The notes under the pieces were generated by a model. The model did no database searches. It was not told where the DNA came from and saw only the letters and a program-made list of their open reading frames with translations. The translations under genes and the position numbers were made by a program. 64,000 nucleotides of DNA from Ilumatobacteraceae bacterium (GTDB lineage: Bacteria > Actinomycetota > Acidimicrobiia > Acidimicrobiales > Ilumatobacteraceae), in the NCBI GenBank assembly GCA_013213745.1, contig JABSQH010000075.1, positions 18,163 to 82,162 on the forward strand. Direction: 5' to 3'. Shown here in pieces: positions 8,694 to 17,234 of this stretch; the stretch's first letter is position 1; each line of letters opens with the position of its first letter.

Positions 8694-10501
8694 CCTGTAA
8701 ACCAGGTGCTGGTGAGCCAGGTTCCTCCGGAGGGTGATGTGCACCTGAGGACAGCGCCATCAGGCGCAGTGCGTCCACACACTCCACCGATGTTCGGCGC
8801 GAAACCGTATGCCCACTCCTCGTGGGCCAAGAACACGTAGGCGAACGAGTCGGTCATCGCCGTGCTCACCGAGCGGTACCAGGGTGCCCGTGTCGCCGGG
8901 TCGGAGGTGCTTTGGGCCTCGAGCAACTGCGCATCGCGTTCGAGATCGCACACCCGCGGCCAGTTGAGGGAGACCCGGCCGACGCTGCGGCACAACAGCC
9001 ACGCGTTGTCGACAGCTGGGTCGGTTGCGCCAAACTGCTGCCAGACCGTGGCGTCGTACTCGCCGAGACCGATACGCGACCGATGTTCGGCATCGTCGAG
9101 AGGTTGGACGTTGACGTCGAATCCGGCGGTCGACCACCCCTCGACGAGGGCATCGATGGCCGCGGATGGAACGGTCTCTACCGGGTACGGCAGATCGATG
9201 GCGATCCGCCCGTCGACGCACTGATCGCGACGTTCGGAACAGGCCGTCGCAATCAATGGCGCGGCGCGCTCGGGGGTATCGCCGATCTGCCGGAGTCCGG
9301 GCTCGAAGTATCGACTGTCAGGAGCGAAGCGTTGTGTCGCGGCGACCGCGCGTGCGCCGCCGAGTGCGCTGCGCACATCGTCGAGTGGAGTGGCGAGTGC
9401 GAGGGCGCGCCGGACGCGGACGTCGTCGAATGGCGGCGACTCGGTGTTCACGACGACCAGAGCGACCTCGTCGGCGACGTCGATGGTGGTCGTCGCGTCG
9501 ATCTCGAGCAGCTCGGTCACCGCCGTGGGGTCGGCCGTCTGCATCCCATCGAGATCGCCGCCGGCCAGCAGCTCCGGCGCGCTGAGCCCGGTCGCCTCGA
9601 CCTCGGTGATGAACTCGATGGCATCGAGATACACCTCACCAGCCCACCATTCGGGGTTGCGGTCGACGCGCACGAACCGGTCGGAGCGCTGGGTAAACGT
9701 GAACGGCCCGGTGCCGACCGGAGCGGCTCGCAGGTCGGGGTTCCCGACGGTCGCCGCCAACCACGTCGGCGAAGCGACGACGCCTTCGGGACCGGCGAGT
9801 CGAGCGGCGAACGCGGCGTTGGGGTCGCGCAAGCGGTACTCGACGGTGCGCTCGTCGACCGTAATCGCCGGTCCGACCTCGACGTAGTCGGCGCGGATGA
9901 CGACGCCGAGGGCCGGATCGGCACGTTGTGCCTCGAAATTGGCGACGACGGCGGCCGCATCCAGTGGTGTGCCGTCGTGAAACGTGATGCCCGGACGGAG
10001 TGTCATCCTCCAAATCGAGAGGTCACCAAAGACCGGCTCGATCGCCTCGGCGAGGTAGGGGACCGGACGCCCGTCGACGTCGATCGCAGTCAACGTGTCG
10101 AACACGGTGTTCGTGACCGTGCGTTCGGCTGCGGTGAACTGGGTGCTGGTGGGGTCGAGTGTCGGCCCGATCGGGCCGGGAGCGAAGCGCAGAATGCCAC
10201 CGGCGATCGGCTCCGCGGGTGGCGCACTGTCGAGCGAGCCCGGGGACTCCAACGGTGCGTCGGCGCTCGACGGCTGTGTGTGATCGGCAGTGGTGGGTGT
10301 TCTGGCGGCTAACTGCCCGGTGTTGTCGTTCGCAGGTGTACCCGCGCAGGCTGTCACCGACACGAGAGCGACAACCACCACCCACGCAGTCAGCCGGGAA
10401 CGGCGCTGGAACGCAGCAACGCAAGAGGGAGGGATCGCCGCGACGGTATCGTTGTGAACGCTCCGAGGCGAGTCAGCATCGTCGGGAGTGGCGTTGTACA
10501 G
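8690..10501 (-). CDS. ABC transporter family-5 substrate-binding lipoprotein
   Basis: Extracellular solute-binding protein of the dipeptide/oligopeptide/nickel class. A hydrophobic stretch ending in LVSVTACAG is a lipobox; the mature domain shows the family pattern of LTAIDVDGRPVPYLAEAIEP, RPGITFHDGTPLDAAAVVANF and WWAGEVYLDAIEF. No ATP-binding or permease genes lie beside it, so it may be an orphan or serve another function. The start is unresolved: the only ATG in frame is at 10615, inside the divergent xanthine dehydrogenase gene, and no GTG or TTG occurs between it and the signal peptide. The end coordinate given is an in-frame CTG and only a placeholder. A start-codon mutation or small indel near 10440-10500 is possible. 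Confidence 0.75.
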   Translation of the reverse strand: MYNATPDDADSPRSVHNDTVAAIPPSCVAAFQRRSRLTAWVVVVALVSVTACAGTPANDNTGQLAARTPTTADHTQPSSADAPLESPGSLDSAPPAEPIAGGILRFAPGPIGPTLDPTSTQFTAAERTVTNTVFDTLTAIDVDGRPVPYLAEAIEPVFGDLSIWRMTLRPGITFHDGTPLDAAAVVANFEAQRADPALGVVIRADYVEVGPAITVDERTVEYRLRDPNAAFAARLAGPEGVVASPTWLAATVGNPDLRAAPVGTGPFTFTQRSDRFVRVDRNPEWWAGEVYLDAIEFITEVEATGLSAPELLAGGDLDGMQTADPTAVTELLEIDATTTIDVADEVALVVVNTESPPFDDVRVRRALALATPLDDVRSALGGARAVAATQRFAPDSRYFEPGLRQIGDTPERAAPLIATACSERRDQCVDGRIAIDLPYPVETVPSAAIDALVEGWSTAGFDVNVQPLDDAEHRSRIGLGEYDATVWQQFGATDPAVDNAWLLCRSVGRVSLNWPRVCDLERDAQLLEAQSTSDPATRAPWYRSVSTAMTDSFAYVFLAHEEWAYGFAPNIGGVCGRTAPDGAVLRCTSPSGGTWLTSTWFTG

Positions 10502-10508
10502 TTCGGCG

Positions 10509-11381
10509 ATGGCGGTGTTCGTAGCGACCGATGTCGAAAGCGCCGTCCAACGTCTCGACGATCGGCCTGACTCGGTGGTGCTTGCTGGCGGTACCGATCT
10601 GATGGTCGAGGTCAACGACGGCCGGCTGCGTCCATCGCCCGATGCTGACGTGGTGGCCGTGAACCGAGTCGCCGAACTGCGGTCGTGGCGTCACGACTCG
10701 GCGGCCGCCACCGTCACGATCGGCGCCGCCGTGACGTACTCCGAGATGCTCGACGAACCGCTGGCGACGTTGGCCCCAGCGCTGGCCGAGGCGGCGCGCA
10801 CGGTGGGCTCGCCCCAGATCCGCAACGCGGGAACGCTGGGCGGGAACCTCGGGACCTGTTCGCCGGCAGGCGACGGGTTGCCGGTACTCGCGGCACTCGA
10901 CGCCTCCGTCGAGATCGCGTCGGTCGCCGGACGGCGCTCGGTCGCAGTGCTCGATCTGATGAAGGGTCCGAAACGGACGACGCTCGAGCCGGGCGATCTC
11001 ATCGTGTCGTTCACGCTGCCGGTGGTCGACGGGTGGCAGGGCTACGCCAAAGTCGGTGTGCGCAACGCAATGGTCATCGCCATCGCATCGACCTGCCTGG
11101 TACTCGACCGTCAACGTCAACGCGTCGGCCTGGCCCTCGGATCAGTCGGACCGACCGTGCTGCGAGTTCCGGCCGCCGAGACCAAATTTGCAGCCGCGCT
11201 CGATTGGCGAACGATGACCGCCGAGCGCGACGCGGTTCAGGCGTTCGGCGATGGTGCCGCGCAGACCGCCGCTCCGATCGACGACCACCGATCGAGTGCT
11301 GAATATCGACGGCATGCCATCGGCGTTCTCACCCGTCGGTTGGCGGCCCGCGGTCTCGACACCGCCGGCCGGGCCGCATGA
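10509..11381 (+). CDS. pucC: Xanthine dehydrogenase FAD-binding subunit
   Basis: About 290 residues, the size of stand-alone FAD subunits of molybdenum hydroxylases. FAD-contacting motifs are visible: VVLAGGTDLMVE near residue 25 and SPQIRNAGTLGGNLGTCSPAGD near 100, with the C-terminal CO-dehydrogenase flavoprotein domain following. Start ATG at 10509 is preferred over GTG at 10488. It opens a three-gene operon (FAD, 2Fe-2S, molybdopterin subunits) with a 4-base ATGA overlap to the next gene. The subunit order and the PucD-like partner suggest purine hydroxylation (hypoxanthine/xanthine to urate) rather than CO oxidation; electrons pass Mo to 2Fe-2S to FAD to NAD+. Confidence 0.85.
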   Translation: MAVFVATDVESAVQRLDDRPDSVVLAGGTDLMVEVNDGRLRPSPDADVVAVNRVAELRSWRHDSAAATVTIGAAVTYSEMLDEPLATLAPALAEAARTVGSPQIRNAGTLGGNLGTCSPAGDGLPVLAALDASVEIASVAGRRSVAVLDLMKGPKRTTLEPGDLIVSFTLPVVDGWQGYAKVGVRNAMVIAIASTCLVLDRQRQRVGLALGSVGPTVLRVPAAETKFAAALDWRTMTAERDAVQAFGDGAAQTAAPIDDHRSSAEYRRHAIGVLTRRLAARGLDTAGRAA

Positions 11382-11851
11382 CGAATCACTTCACCCTGCG
11401 CGTCAATGGCGCCGACCACGACGTCCGCGATTCGTGGCTCGGCGAGAGCCTGCTCGACGTGTTGCGTGACCGCATCGGCTTGCTCGGTAGCAAAGGGGCA
11501 TGCGAACAAGGCGAGTGCGGTTCCTGCAGCGTCGTGATCGACGGTGAGCTCGTCTGCTCGTGTCTGGTGATGGCCGCGTCGACGATCGGGCAGTCGATCA
11601 CCACGGTGGAGGGAATCGCTACCGATGGCGCACCGAGTGACGTGCAGCGCGCATTCGTCGACGCCGGGGCGGTGCAATGCGGCTTCTGCACACCCGGGCT
11701 GATCGTCGCAGTGCACTCGCTGCTCGAGTCCGACGGCGAACCGACCGAGACCGAGGTACGCGAGGCCTTGGCTGGGAATCTGTGCCGCTGCACGGGGTAC
11801 GGGCGCATTCTCGAAGCTGTCGAACGAGTCGTCGTGGAGCGCCGCCGATGA
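11378..11851 (+). CDS. pucE: Xanthine dehydrogenase 2Fe-2S subunit
   Basis: 157-residue iron-sulfur subunit of a molybdenum hydroxylase. The plant-type 2Fe-2S motif GACEQGECGSC plus a later Cys lies in the N-terminal half. The second, helical 2Fe-2S domain shows QCGFCTPG and NLCRCTGYG. Length and the order of the eight cysteines match the family. Both ends overlap neighbours by four bases (ATGA), so the three subunits are translationally coupled. It carries electrons from the molybdenum site to FAD. Confidence 0.92.
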   Translation: MTNHFTLRVNGADHDVRDSWLGESLLDVLRDRIGLLGSKGACEQGECGSCSVVIDGELVCSCLVMAASTIGQSITTVEGIATDGAPSDVQRAFVDAGAVQCGFCTPGLIVAVHSLLESDGEPTETEVREALAGNLCRCTGYGRILEAVERVVVERRR

Positions 11852-14193
11852 CCGTGCTCGACGCACCCTCGGCAATCCGGCCTGGCACGCTCGGCGACTC
11901 AGTGCTGCGTCCGGACGGTACGGCCAAGGTGCAAGGTTCGTTCGAGTTCTGCTCCGATCTCAATGCCGAAGGGTGCGTCTGGGGAGCGACGCTGCGCTCG
12001 CCCCATCCGTATGCCCGGATTCGTTCGATCGATGTGTCCGCTGCGTGGAGGGTGCCCGGCGTACTTGCCGTGATCACTGCCGACGATGTGCCCGGTCAGG
12101 CCAACTACGGCTTGATCGTTCCTGATCAACCGGTGTTCGCCGCCGACGTCGTCCGCTATGTGGGCGAGCCGATTGCTGCCGTCGCCGGCGACGATCCAGA
12201 AGTCTGTCGCCGCGCCCTGGCCGCGATCGAGGTCGACTACGACGTCCTCGAGCCGCTGATCGACGCTGAGGCGGCCCTCGACCCGAACACACCGGCGATC
12301 CACCCCGACGGCAACGTGATCTCGTCGCAGCCCGTCATCCACGGCGATCGGGACGCAACGGGCGATGTCGTCGTCGAGGCAACGTACGAAGTCGGCATGC
12401 AAGATCAGGCGTTCCTGGGGTTGGAAGCGGCATTGGCCATCCCCGATCCCGGGGGACGCGGTCTCGAGGTGTACGTCGCCACCCAATGGATGCACGAAGA
12501 CCGTCGTCAAATGGCCGACTGCCTCGGTCTCGACCCGGAGTCGGTGCGCCTCGTTCTCGGGGGCGTGGGCGGTGCCTTCGGGGCACGCGAAGACATCAGC
12601 TTGCAGATTCACACCAGCCTGTTGGCGCTCCGGCTCGGGCGACCGGTGCGCATGGCGTACGACCGCGCCGAGAGTTTTCTCGGCCACGTGCACCGTCATC
12701 CCGCAACGATGTGGATGCGCCATCACGCCACCGCCGACGGCCAGTTGGTCAAAGTCGAATCGCGGATGGTGTTCGACGGTGGCGCGTATGCCTCGACGTC
12801 AGAAGCCGTGTTGCTCAACGCCGTGACCCAAGCGCCTGGACCGTACCGCTGCCCGAATGCGGTCATTGAAGGTCATGCCGTGCGCACCAACCACCTTCCA
12901 TGCGGCGCGATGCGTGGCTTCGGAGTGGTGCAGGTCTGTTTCGCCCACGAGTCACAGATGGACAAGCTCGCCGATGCCTGCGGCGTCGATCCGTGGGAGC
13001 TGCGGCTGCAGAACGCGATGCATACCGGCGACACCACGATCACCGGGCAGGTCGTGCACAACGTGGCACCGGTCGAAGAATGCCTGCGCGCGACCGCAGC
13101 GCTGCCACTTCCCGACGAGCCGGTCGGTGGACACCCGCGAGCCGATGGCTCCGCCGACGTGATGAAGACTCCGGGCGGCGCCGGTCGCACGACCGACGCG
13201 TCCGATGTTGTGCGCGGCATCGGGTGGGGGGTGTCGATGAAGAACCTGATGTACTCCGCTGGTTTCGATGACTACTCCACGGCCCGCTGTCGCCTCGCCG
13301 ACGGCGTCGTCACCCTCAAGTTCGCCACGGTCGAGGTCGGACAGGGATTCGTCACGCTGGCCGGACAGATTGCGCGGTCGGTGCTCGGTGTCGACGACGT
13401 CGTGCTCGGACGGATCGACACCCAAGTCGGCTCCGCTGGCTCCACGTCGGCCTCTCGGCAGACGTGGATGAGCGGTGGGGCGGTCGCGGCGGCGTGCCGA
13501 GCCGTGCGCGATCGCTTGTTCCTCCACGTCGCAGAGCAGCACGATGTTGATCCAGGACAACTGGAGATCGACGGTACGGACGTCCGCGATGAGGCCAGCG
13601 GCTGGCGGATTCCGGTCGTCGATGCCAGCGCGGGCGTCGATATCGACGAGACCGTCGAGTACCGACATCCAGCAACCGAGCCGCTCGACGAGAACGGTCA
13701 GGGAGACTGCCACGTGGGTTTCGTGTTCGTCGCCCACCGCGCCGTGGTCGACGTCGACCCGGAACTCGGGCTGGTCAAGGTCGTGCAGATCGCAACGGCC
13801 CAGGACGTCGGACGAGCGCTCAACCCGCTGTCGATCACCGGCCAGATCGAAGGTGGCGTCGCCCAAGGGCTCGGATTGGCGGTGATGGAGGAGATCATCC
13901 AAACCGACGGAATCATCCGCAACGGCAACTTCACGGACTATCTGTTGCCGACATTCCTCGACATGCCCGACGTGGTGGCCACCTTGATCGAACAGCCGGA
14001 TCCGTTGGCGCCACTCGGGGCGAAGGGTGTTGGCGAACCGCCAACCATCTCGTCGACGCCGGCGATCGTGGCGGCCATTCGTGACGCACTCCGCCAGGTC
14101 GACGGGGTCGGCCGCCCGCTCGATCGTGTCCCGGTTCGGCCCGCCGACATCTGTTTGCCGGCGCGTGCCTCGGCATCATCGACGACGGGGTAG
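11848..14193 (+). CDS. pucD: Xanthine dehydrogenase molybdopterin-binding subunit
   Basis: 781-residue large subunit of a molybdenum hydroxylase. The substrate-pocket segment GGAFGAREDISLQIH and the following SFLGHVHRHP are, from memory, closer to Bacillus PucD-type xanthine dehydrogenase than to CoxL (no CoxL-type active-site Cys loop is seen). The moco-contacting GAMRGFGVVQ and the C-terminal GAKGVGEPPTIS with the catalytic glutamate (KGVGE) are present. Start ATG at 11848 overlaps the stop of the 2Fe-2S gene. The phosphoribosyltransferase gene begins 11 bases after its stop. Function in purine catabolism is inferred from motifs and neighbours; other N-heterocycle dehydrogenases remain possible. 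Confidence 0.86.
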   Translation: MTVLDAPSAIRPGTLGDSVLRPDGTAKVQGSFEFCSDLNAEGCVWGATLRSPHPYARIRSIDVSAAWRVPGVLAVITADDVPGQANYGLIVPDQPVFAADVVRYVGEPIAAVAGDDPEVCRRALAAIEVDYDVLEPLIDAEAALDPNTPAIHPDGNVISSQPVIHGDRDATGDVVVEATYEVGMQDQAFLGLEAALAIPDPGGRGLEVYVATQWMHEDRRQMADCLGLDPESVRLVLGGVGGAFGAREDISLQIHTSLLALRLGRPVRMAYDRAESFLGHVHRHPATMWMRHHATADGQLVKVESRMVFDGGAYASTSEAVLLNAVTQAPGPYRCPNAVIEGHAVRTNHLPCGAMRGFGVVQVCFAHESQMDKLADACGVDPWELRLQNAMHTGDTTITGQVVHNVAPVEECLRATAALPLPDEPVGGHPRADGSADVMKTPGGAGRTTDASDVVRGIGWGVSMKNLMYSAGFDDYSTARCRLADGVVTLKFATVEVGQGFVTLAGQIARSVLGVDDVVLGRIDTQVGSAGSTSASRQTWMSGGAVAAACRAVRDRLFLHVAEQHDVDPGQLEIDGTDVRDEASGWRIPVVDASAGVDIDETVEYRHPATEPLDENGQGDCHVGFVFVAHRAVVDVDPELGLVKVVQIATAQDVGRALNPLSITGQIEGGVAQGLGLAVMEEIIQTDGIIRNGNFTDYLLPTFLDMPDVVATLIEQPDPLAPLGAKGVGEPPTISSTPAIVAAIRDALRQVDGVGRPLDRVPVRPADICLPARASASSTTG

Positions 14194-14204
14194 GTTGCCG
14201 AGCG

Positions 14205-14702
14205 ATGTCGGACGAACGCGAGATCATGACCTGGGACATGTTCGGTGAGGCCTCGCGTGAGGTCGCGCAGATGGTCGTCGACGACGGCTACGAACCCGAC
14301 ATGGTGCTGGCGATCGCCCGTGGCGGGCTCCTGATCGGCGGCTCGATCGGATACGCACTCTCGGTCAAGAACGTGTACACGATGAACGTCGAGTTCTATA
14401 CCGGCGTCGACGAGCGTCTCGAGGTGCCCCACATCCTGCCGCCGGCGCCCGACTTCGTCGACATGGGTGACGCCCGGATTCTCATCGTCGATGATGTCGC
14501 CGACACCGGACACACGCTCGAGTCGGTCGAGGCGTTCTGCGACGGCAAGGTCGCCGAGGTGCGCACGGGTGTGCTGTACGAAAAGCCCCGCTCGATCGTG
14601 AAGTGCAACTACGTGTGGCGGCGCACCGATCTGTGGATCAACTTCCCGTGGAGTGATCAGCCGCCCGTCGCCAAGCGCGAGTGGGCAGTGCGCGACGCTT
14701 AG
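14205..14702 (+). CDS. Phosphoribosyltransferase (purine type)
   Basis: 165-residue type I phosphoribosyltransferase. The PRPP-binding loop RILIVDDVADTGHTLE is complete with its two aspartates, and an N-terminal AIARGGLLIGG forms the pyrophosphate loop. The enzyme joins a free base to PRPP. Being the last gene of the xanthine dehydrogenase operon, xanthine or hypoxanthine is the likely base, which would give the cell a choice between salvage and oxidation. Similar short actinobacterial proteins are annotated only as phosphoribosyltransferase, so the base is inference. Confidence 0.82.
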   Translation: MSDEREIMTWDMFGEASREVAQMVVDDGYEPDMVLAIARGGLLIGGSIGYALSVKNVYTMNVEFYTGVDERLEVPHILPPAPDFVDMGDARILIVDDVADTGHTLESVEAFCDGKVAEVRTGVLYEKPRSIVKCNYVWRRTDLWINFPWSDQPPVAKREWAVRDA

Positions 14703-14709
14703 GGCCGAC

Positions 14710-14734
14710 GATCGCTGCGCAGTGACCAGCGATC
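14710..14734. terminator. Bidirectional hairpin between convergent genes
   Basis: Perfect 8-base inverted repeat, GATCGCTG and CAGCGATC with a 9-base loop, between the stop of the phosphoribosyltransferase gene and the stop of the M50 protease gene on the other strand. No T-run, as is common for high-GC actinobacterial terminators. Confidence 0.5.
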
Positions 14735-15815
14735 AGCTGCTGAACGCAGCCTGTTGCGCTTTGGTCAGCCGTTCTTGCAGCTTGGAGGGTGGCACGACGC
14801 CCGTGAGCTGCTCGTCGTCGTTCCACACGGTGACCACGGGCCGAAGCGGGTTGAGCCGGGGCAGGACTGCCGTCAGCTCCTCGTCGGGGGTCGCCCTTGC
14901 TGTCTTGCTGAACGGTGTCATCAGTTGGGTCAGCATGACCATGCCGCGACGTTCGGCGGGGACCGCCCACATCTGATCTTCGAGGACCAAACCATCGAGT
15001 TCACCGTCGTCGCCGACCACCGCAACGGCGCCCGCGTTGCCCAAGCGTTGGCGCTGCCACAACATTGAGTCAGCATCCATGTCGGCTCCGGCCTGCGCTA
15101 CGCCGAACCAGGTGAGATCGCGTACCTTCACGCCGTCGAGTTGCTGACGCAGGAATGCGGCCATGATCTCGGCTCGGGCGTTCAATGCGATGAACAGGCC
15201 CGACGCGATCAGCAACAGGGCGAAAAAGACCGGAATGAGGCCGATGAACACGAGCCACACAGCGAAGATGTTGATGCTCCAACCGAGCAGACGTCCCGCC
15301 TGACCGGCGTCGCGCATCGCCCGGTACTTGTCGCCGGTGCGGGCCCAGCGGATGGCCCGGACAACACGTCCACCGTCGAGGGGAGCGCCAGGCAACATGT
15401 TGAACACCGCGAGTAACGCGTTGAGGAATCCGATGCCGAACAACAGGTCGCTGCTGAGCGCGAGACCCGATCCGATGAACGCAATGGCGAGCACCGCGCT
15501 CACGGCGGGGCCGGCGATAGCGATCAGCCCGTCAGCGCGCGGCGTTGGCGGTTCGCGGTCGAGTCGCGCCACGCCACCCAAGGCCCACAGATCGATCGAT
15601 TCCGTGTTGACGCCAAACCGACGGGCGACGAGGGCGTGCCCGAACTCGTGGGCGAGGATCGACCCGAAGAACACGATGGTGGCGAGGACACCAGCAACCA
15701 CTCCGAGGTTCGTCGACCAGTTCAGGCCGATCAAGGCCGCAATGAACGCCATACTCCAGTGGGCGCGAACCGGAATCCCGGCATACCGACCCAAGTTGAG
15801 CGACCCGGCGTTCAT
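14733..15815 (-). CDS. Site-2-protease-type M50 metallopeptidase with CBS domains
   Basis: 360-residue intramembrane zinc protease. HEFGHALVARRFG gives the HExxH zinc site in an early membrane segment, and MLPGAPLDGGR is the second, aspartate-bearing motif (variant of NxxPxxxxDG). The C-terminal 130 residues look like a CBS pair (VVGDDGELDGLVLEDQMW, later VVTVWNDDEQLTGVVP), the architecture of mycobacterial Rip3-like proteins. Start ATG at 15815 is chosen because the frame upstream is not hydrophobic or conserved; AAAGG stands 14 bases before it. Such proteases cut membrane-bound regulators; the target is unknown. Confidence 0.85.
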   Translation of the reverse strand: MNAGSLNLGRYAGIPVRAHWSMAFIAALIGLNWSTNLGVVAGVLATIVFFGSILAHEFGHALVARRFGVNTESIDLWALGGVARLDREPPTPRADGLIAIAGPAVSAVLAIAFIGSGLALSSDLLFGIGFLNALLAVFNMLPGAPLDGGRVVRAIRWARTGDKYRAMRDAGQAGRLLGWSINIFAVWLVFIGLIPVFFALLLIASGLFIALNARAEIMAAFLRQQLDGVKVRDLTWFGVAQAGADMDADSMLWQRQRLGNAGAVAVVGDDGELDGLVLEDQMWAVPAERRGMVMLTQLMTPFSKTARATPDEELTAVLPRLNPLRPVVTVWNDDEQLTGVVPPSKLQERLTKAQQAAFSS

Positions 15816-15955
15816 CGCTGCGGCAGCATCCTTTCGTCGAGACCCATCGCAGATGAGATGATCACGTCGACGATGGGTCGCCTCTTCAGTACATATAACC
15901 GTAGGCCGCGCCGAGACATTCCGCCTTGCGGACCTGGTGAGAACCGGGTGAGAGC

Positions 15956-17218
15956 ATGACCACACCGGTGATCGACATCGATCGACTTGTTGCCCGGCTC
16001 GATCAGTTGGCCGAGATCGGACGGATCGACGGGCCCAACGGTGAATGGGGAAACGCCCGGCTGGCGTTGACCGACGATGACAAGGCCGGCCGCGACCTCG
16101 TGGTGGAGTGGATGCGATCGCTCGGCCTCGCAGTCGAGATCGACAGAGTCGGCAACATCGTGGGAACACGTGTCGGTGACAACATGGCCTTGGCGCCGGT
16201 GATGACCGGATCGCACATCGACACCGTCGGCACCGGCGGGCGCTTCGACGGCACGCTCGGCGTGCTCGCAGGCCTCGAAGTGGTCGAGGCGATGAACTCC
16301 GCAGGTGTCACCACCGAACGGCCCGTCGCCGTCGCCGTGTTCACCGACGAGGAGGGCTCACGGTTCCCGCCCGACATGCTCGGCAGTCTCGTCTACGCAG
16401 GTGGCATGCCGCTCGAGGCCGCGTTGGCGATCGAGGCGGTGGATGATGGAGCCACGCTCGGTGACGAACTCACGCGCATCGGCTACTCCGGTGGAGCGCC
16501 GTGTCCGCCCGTCGCCGCACCCCACGCCTTCGTCGAGCTGCACATCGAACAGGGCCCGGTGCTCGAGGCAGAAGCCATCGACATCGGGGTGGTCACCGAT
16601 GTGCAGGGCATCTCGTGGACCGAGGTGACCATAACCGGCCGGTCGGCGCACGCGGGCACGACGCCGATGGCGATGCGCCGCGATCCCGGATACGTCGCTG
16701 CCTCCATCACCACGTTCGTCCGCGACCTCACCCGGCGATTCGGGCCGCCGTTGGTCGGCACCGTCGGTCGGATCGAGCTCGTGCCCAACCTGGTCAATGT
16801 CGTGCCGGCCCGCGCCACCGTGACCGTTGATCTGCGCCACACCGACGACGATCGTCTGGGTGAGGCGAACGAGATGTTCGCCCGGCATCTCGACGAACTC
16901 GCGGAGTCGGAGAACGTCGAGATCACGACGCGCTCACTGGCCAGCTTCTCTTCGGTCGAGTTCGATTCGACGACGGTCGATCGTGTCGCCGCCAGCGCCG
17001 AGCGACTGGGATATTCCCATCGGCGCATCGTGAGCGGTGCTGGCCACGACGCACAGATGCTGGCGCGGATCTGCCCGAGCGGCATGATTTTCGTGCCGAG
17101 CGCCGGCGGACTGAGTCACAACATCGCCGAATACACCGCTCCTGAACATTTGGCTGCCGGCGCGGCGGTGCTCCTCGACGTGGTGCTCGATCTGGCATCA
17201 GGGACCGTTGCGGACTGA
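15956..17218 (+). CDS. M20 family amidase: allantoate amidohydrolase / N-carbamoyl-L-amino-acid hydrolase
   Basis: 420-residue dinuclear zinc hydrolase of the AllC/HyuC group. Metal and substrate motifs are in order: MTGSHIDTVGTGGRFDG (about 80-96), VFTDEEGSRFP (about 123-133), FVELHIEQGPVLE (about 190), GRSAHAGTTPM (about 223) and SGAGHDAQMLARICPSGMIF near the end. These enzymes release ammonia and CO2 from allantoate or from N-carbamoyl amino acids. Next to a xanthine dehydrogenase, allantoate or ureidoglycolate is attractive, but urate oxidase and allantoinase are not in the window. Divergently transcribed from the M50 protease gene with a 140-base shared promoter region. Confidence 0.85.
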   Translation: MTTPVIDIDRLVARLDQLAEIGRIDGPNGEWGNARLALTDDDKAGRDLVVEWMRSLGLAVEIDRVGNIVGTRVGDNMALAPVMTGSHIDTVGTGGRFDGTLGVLAGLEVVEAMNSAGVTTERPVAVAVFTDEEGSRFPPDMLGSLVYAGGMPLEAALAIEAVDDGATLGDELTRIGYSGGAPCPPVAAPHAFVELHIEQGPVLEAEAIDIGVVTDVQGISWTEVTITGRSAHAGTTPMAMRRDPGYVAASITTFVRDLTRRFGPPLVGTVGRIELVPNLVNVVPARATVTVDLRHTDDDRLGEANEMFARHLDELAESENVEITTRSLASFSSVEFDSTTVDRVAASAERLGYSHRRIVSGAGHDAQMLARICPSGMIFVPSAGGLSHNIAEYTAPEHLAAGAAVLLDVVLDLASGTVAD

Positions 17219-17220
17219 GC

Positions 17221-17234
17221 CGACCGCTCGGTCG
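17221..17234. terminator. Short hairpin between convergent genes
   Basis: CGACC and GGTCG form a 5-base stem around GCTC in the 16 bases that separate the convergent amidohydrolase and solute-binding protein genes. Small, with no T-run. Confidence 0.3.

Noticed and set aside
8822..10312. 496-codon plus-strand frame opposite the substrate-binding lipoprotein
   Set aside because: Shadow of the lipoprotein gene, which has a lipobox and family motifs.
12952..13902. 316-codon minus-strand frame opposite the xanthine dehydrogenase large subunit (also 11899-12726)
   Set aside because: Antisense shadow; the sense protein has intact cofactor motifs.
10509..14193. Carbon monoxide dehydrogenase (coxMSL)
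   Set aside because: Subunit order is the same, but the large subunit has GGAFGARED and lacks the Cox-type active-site loop; the neighbours point to purines.
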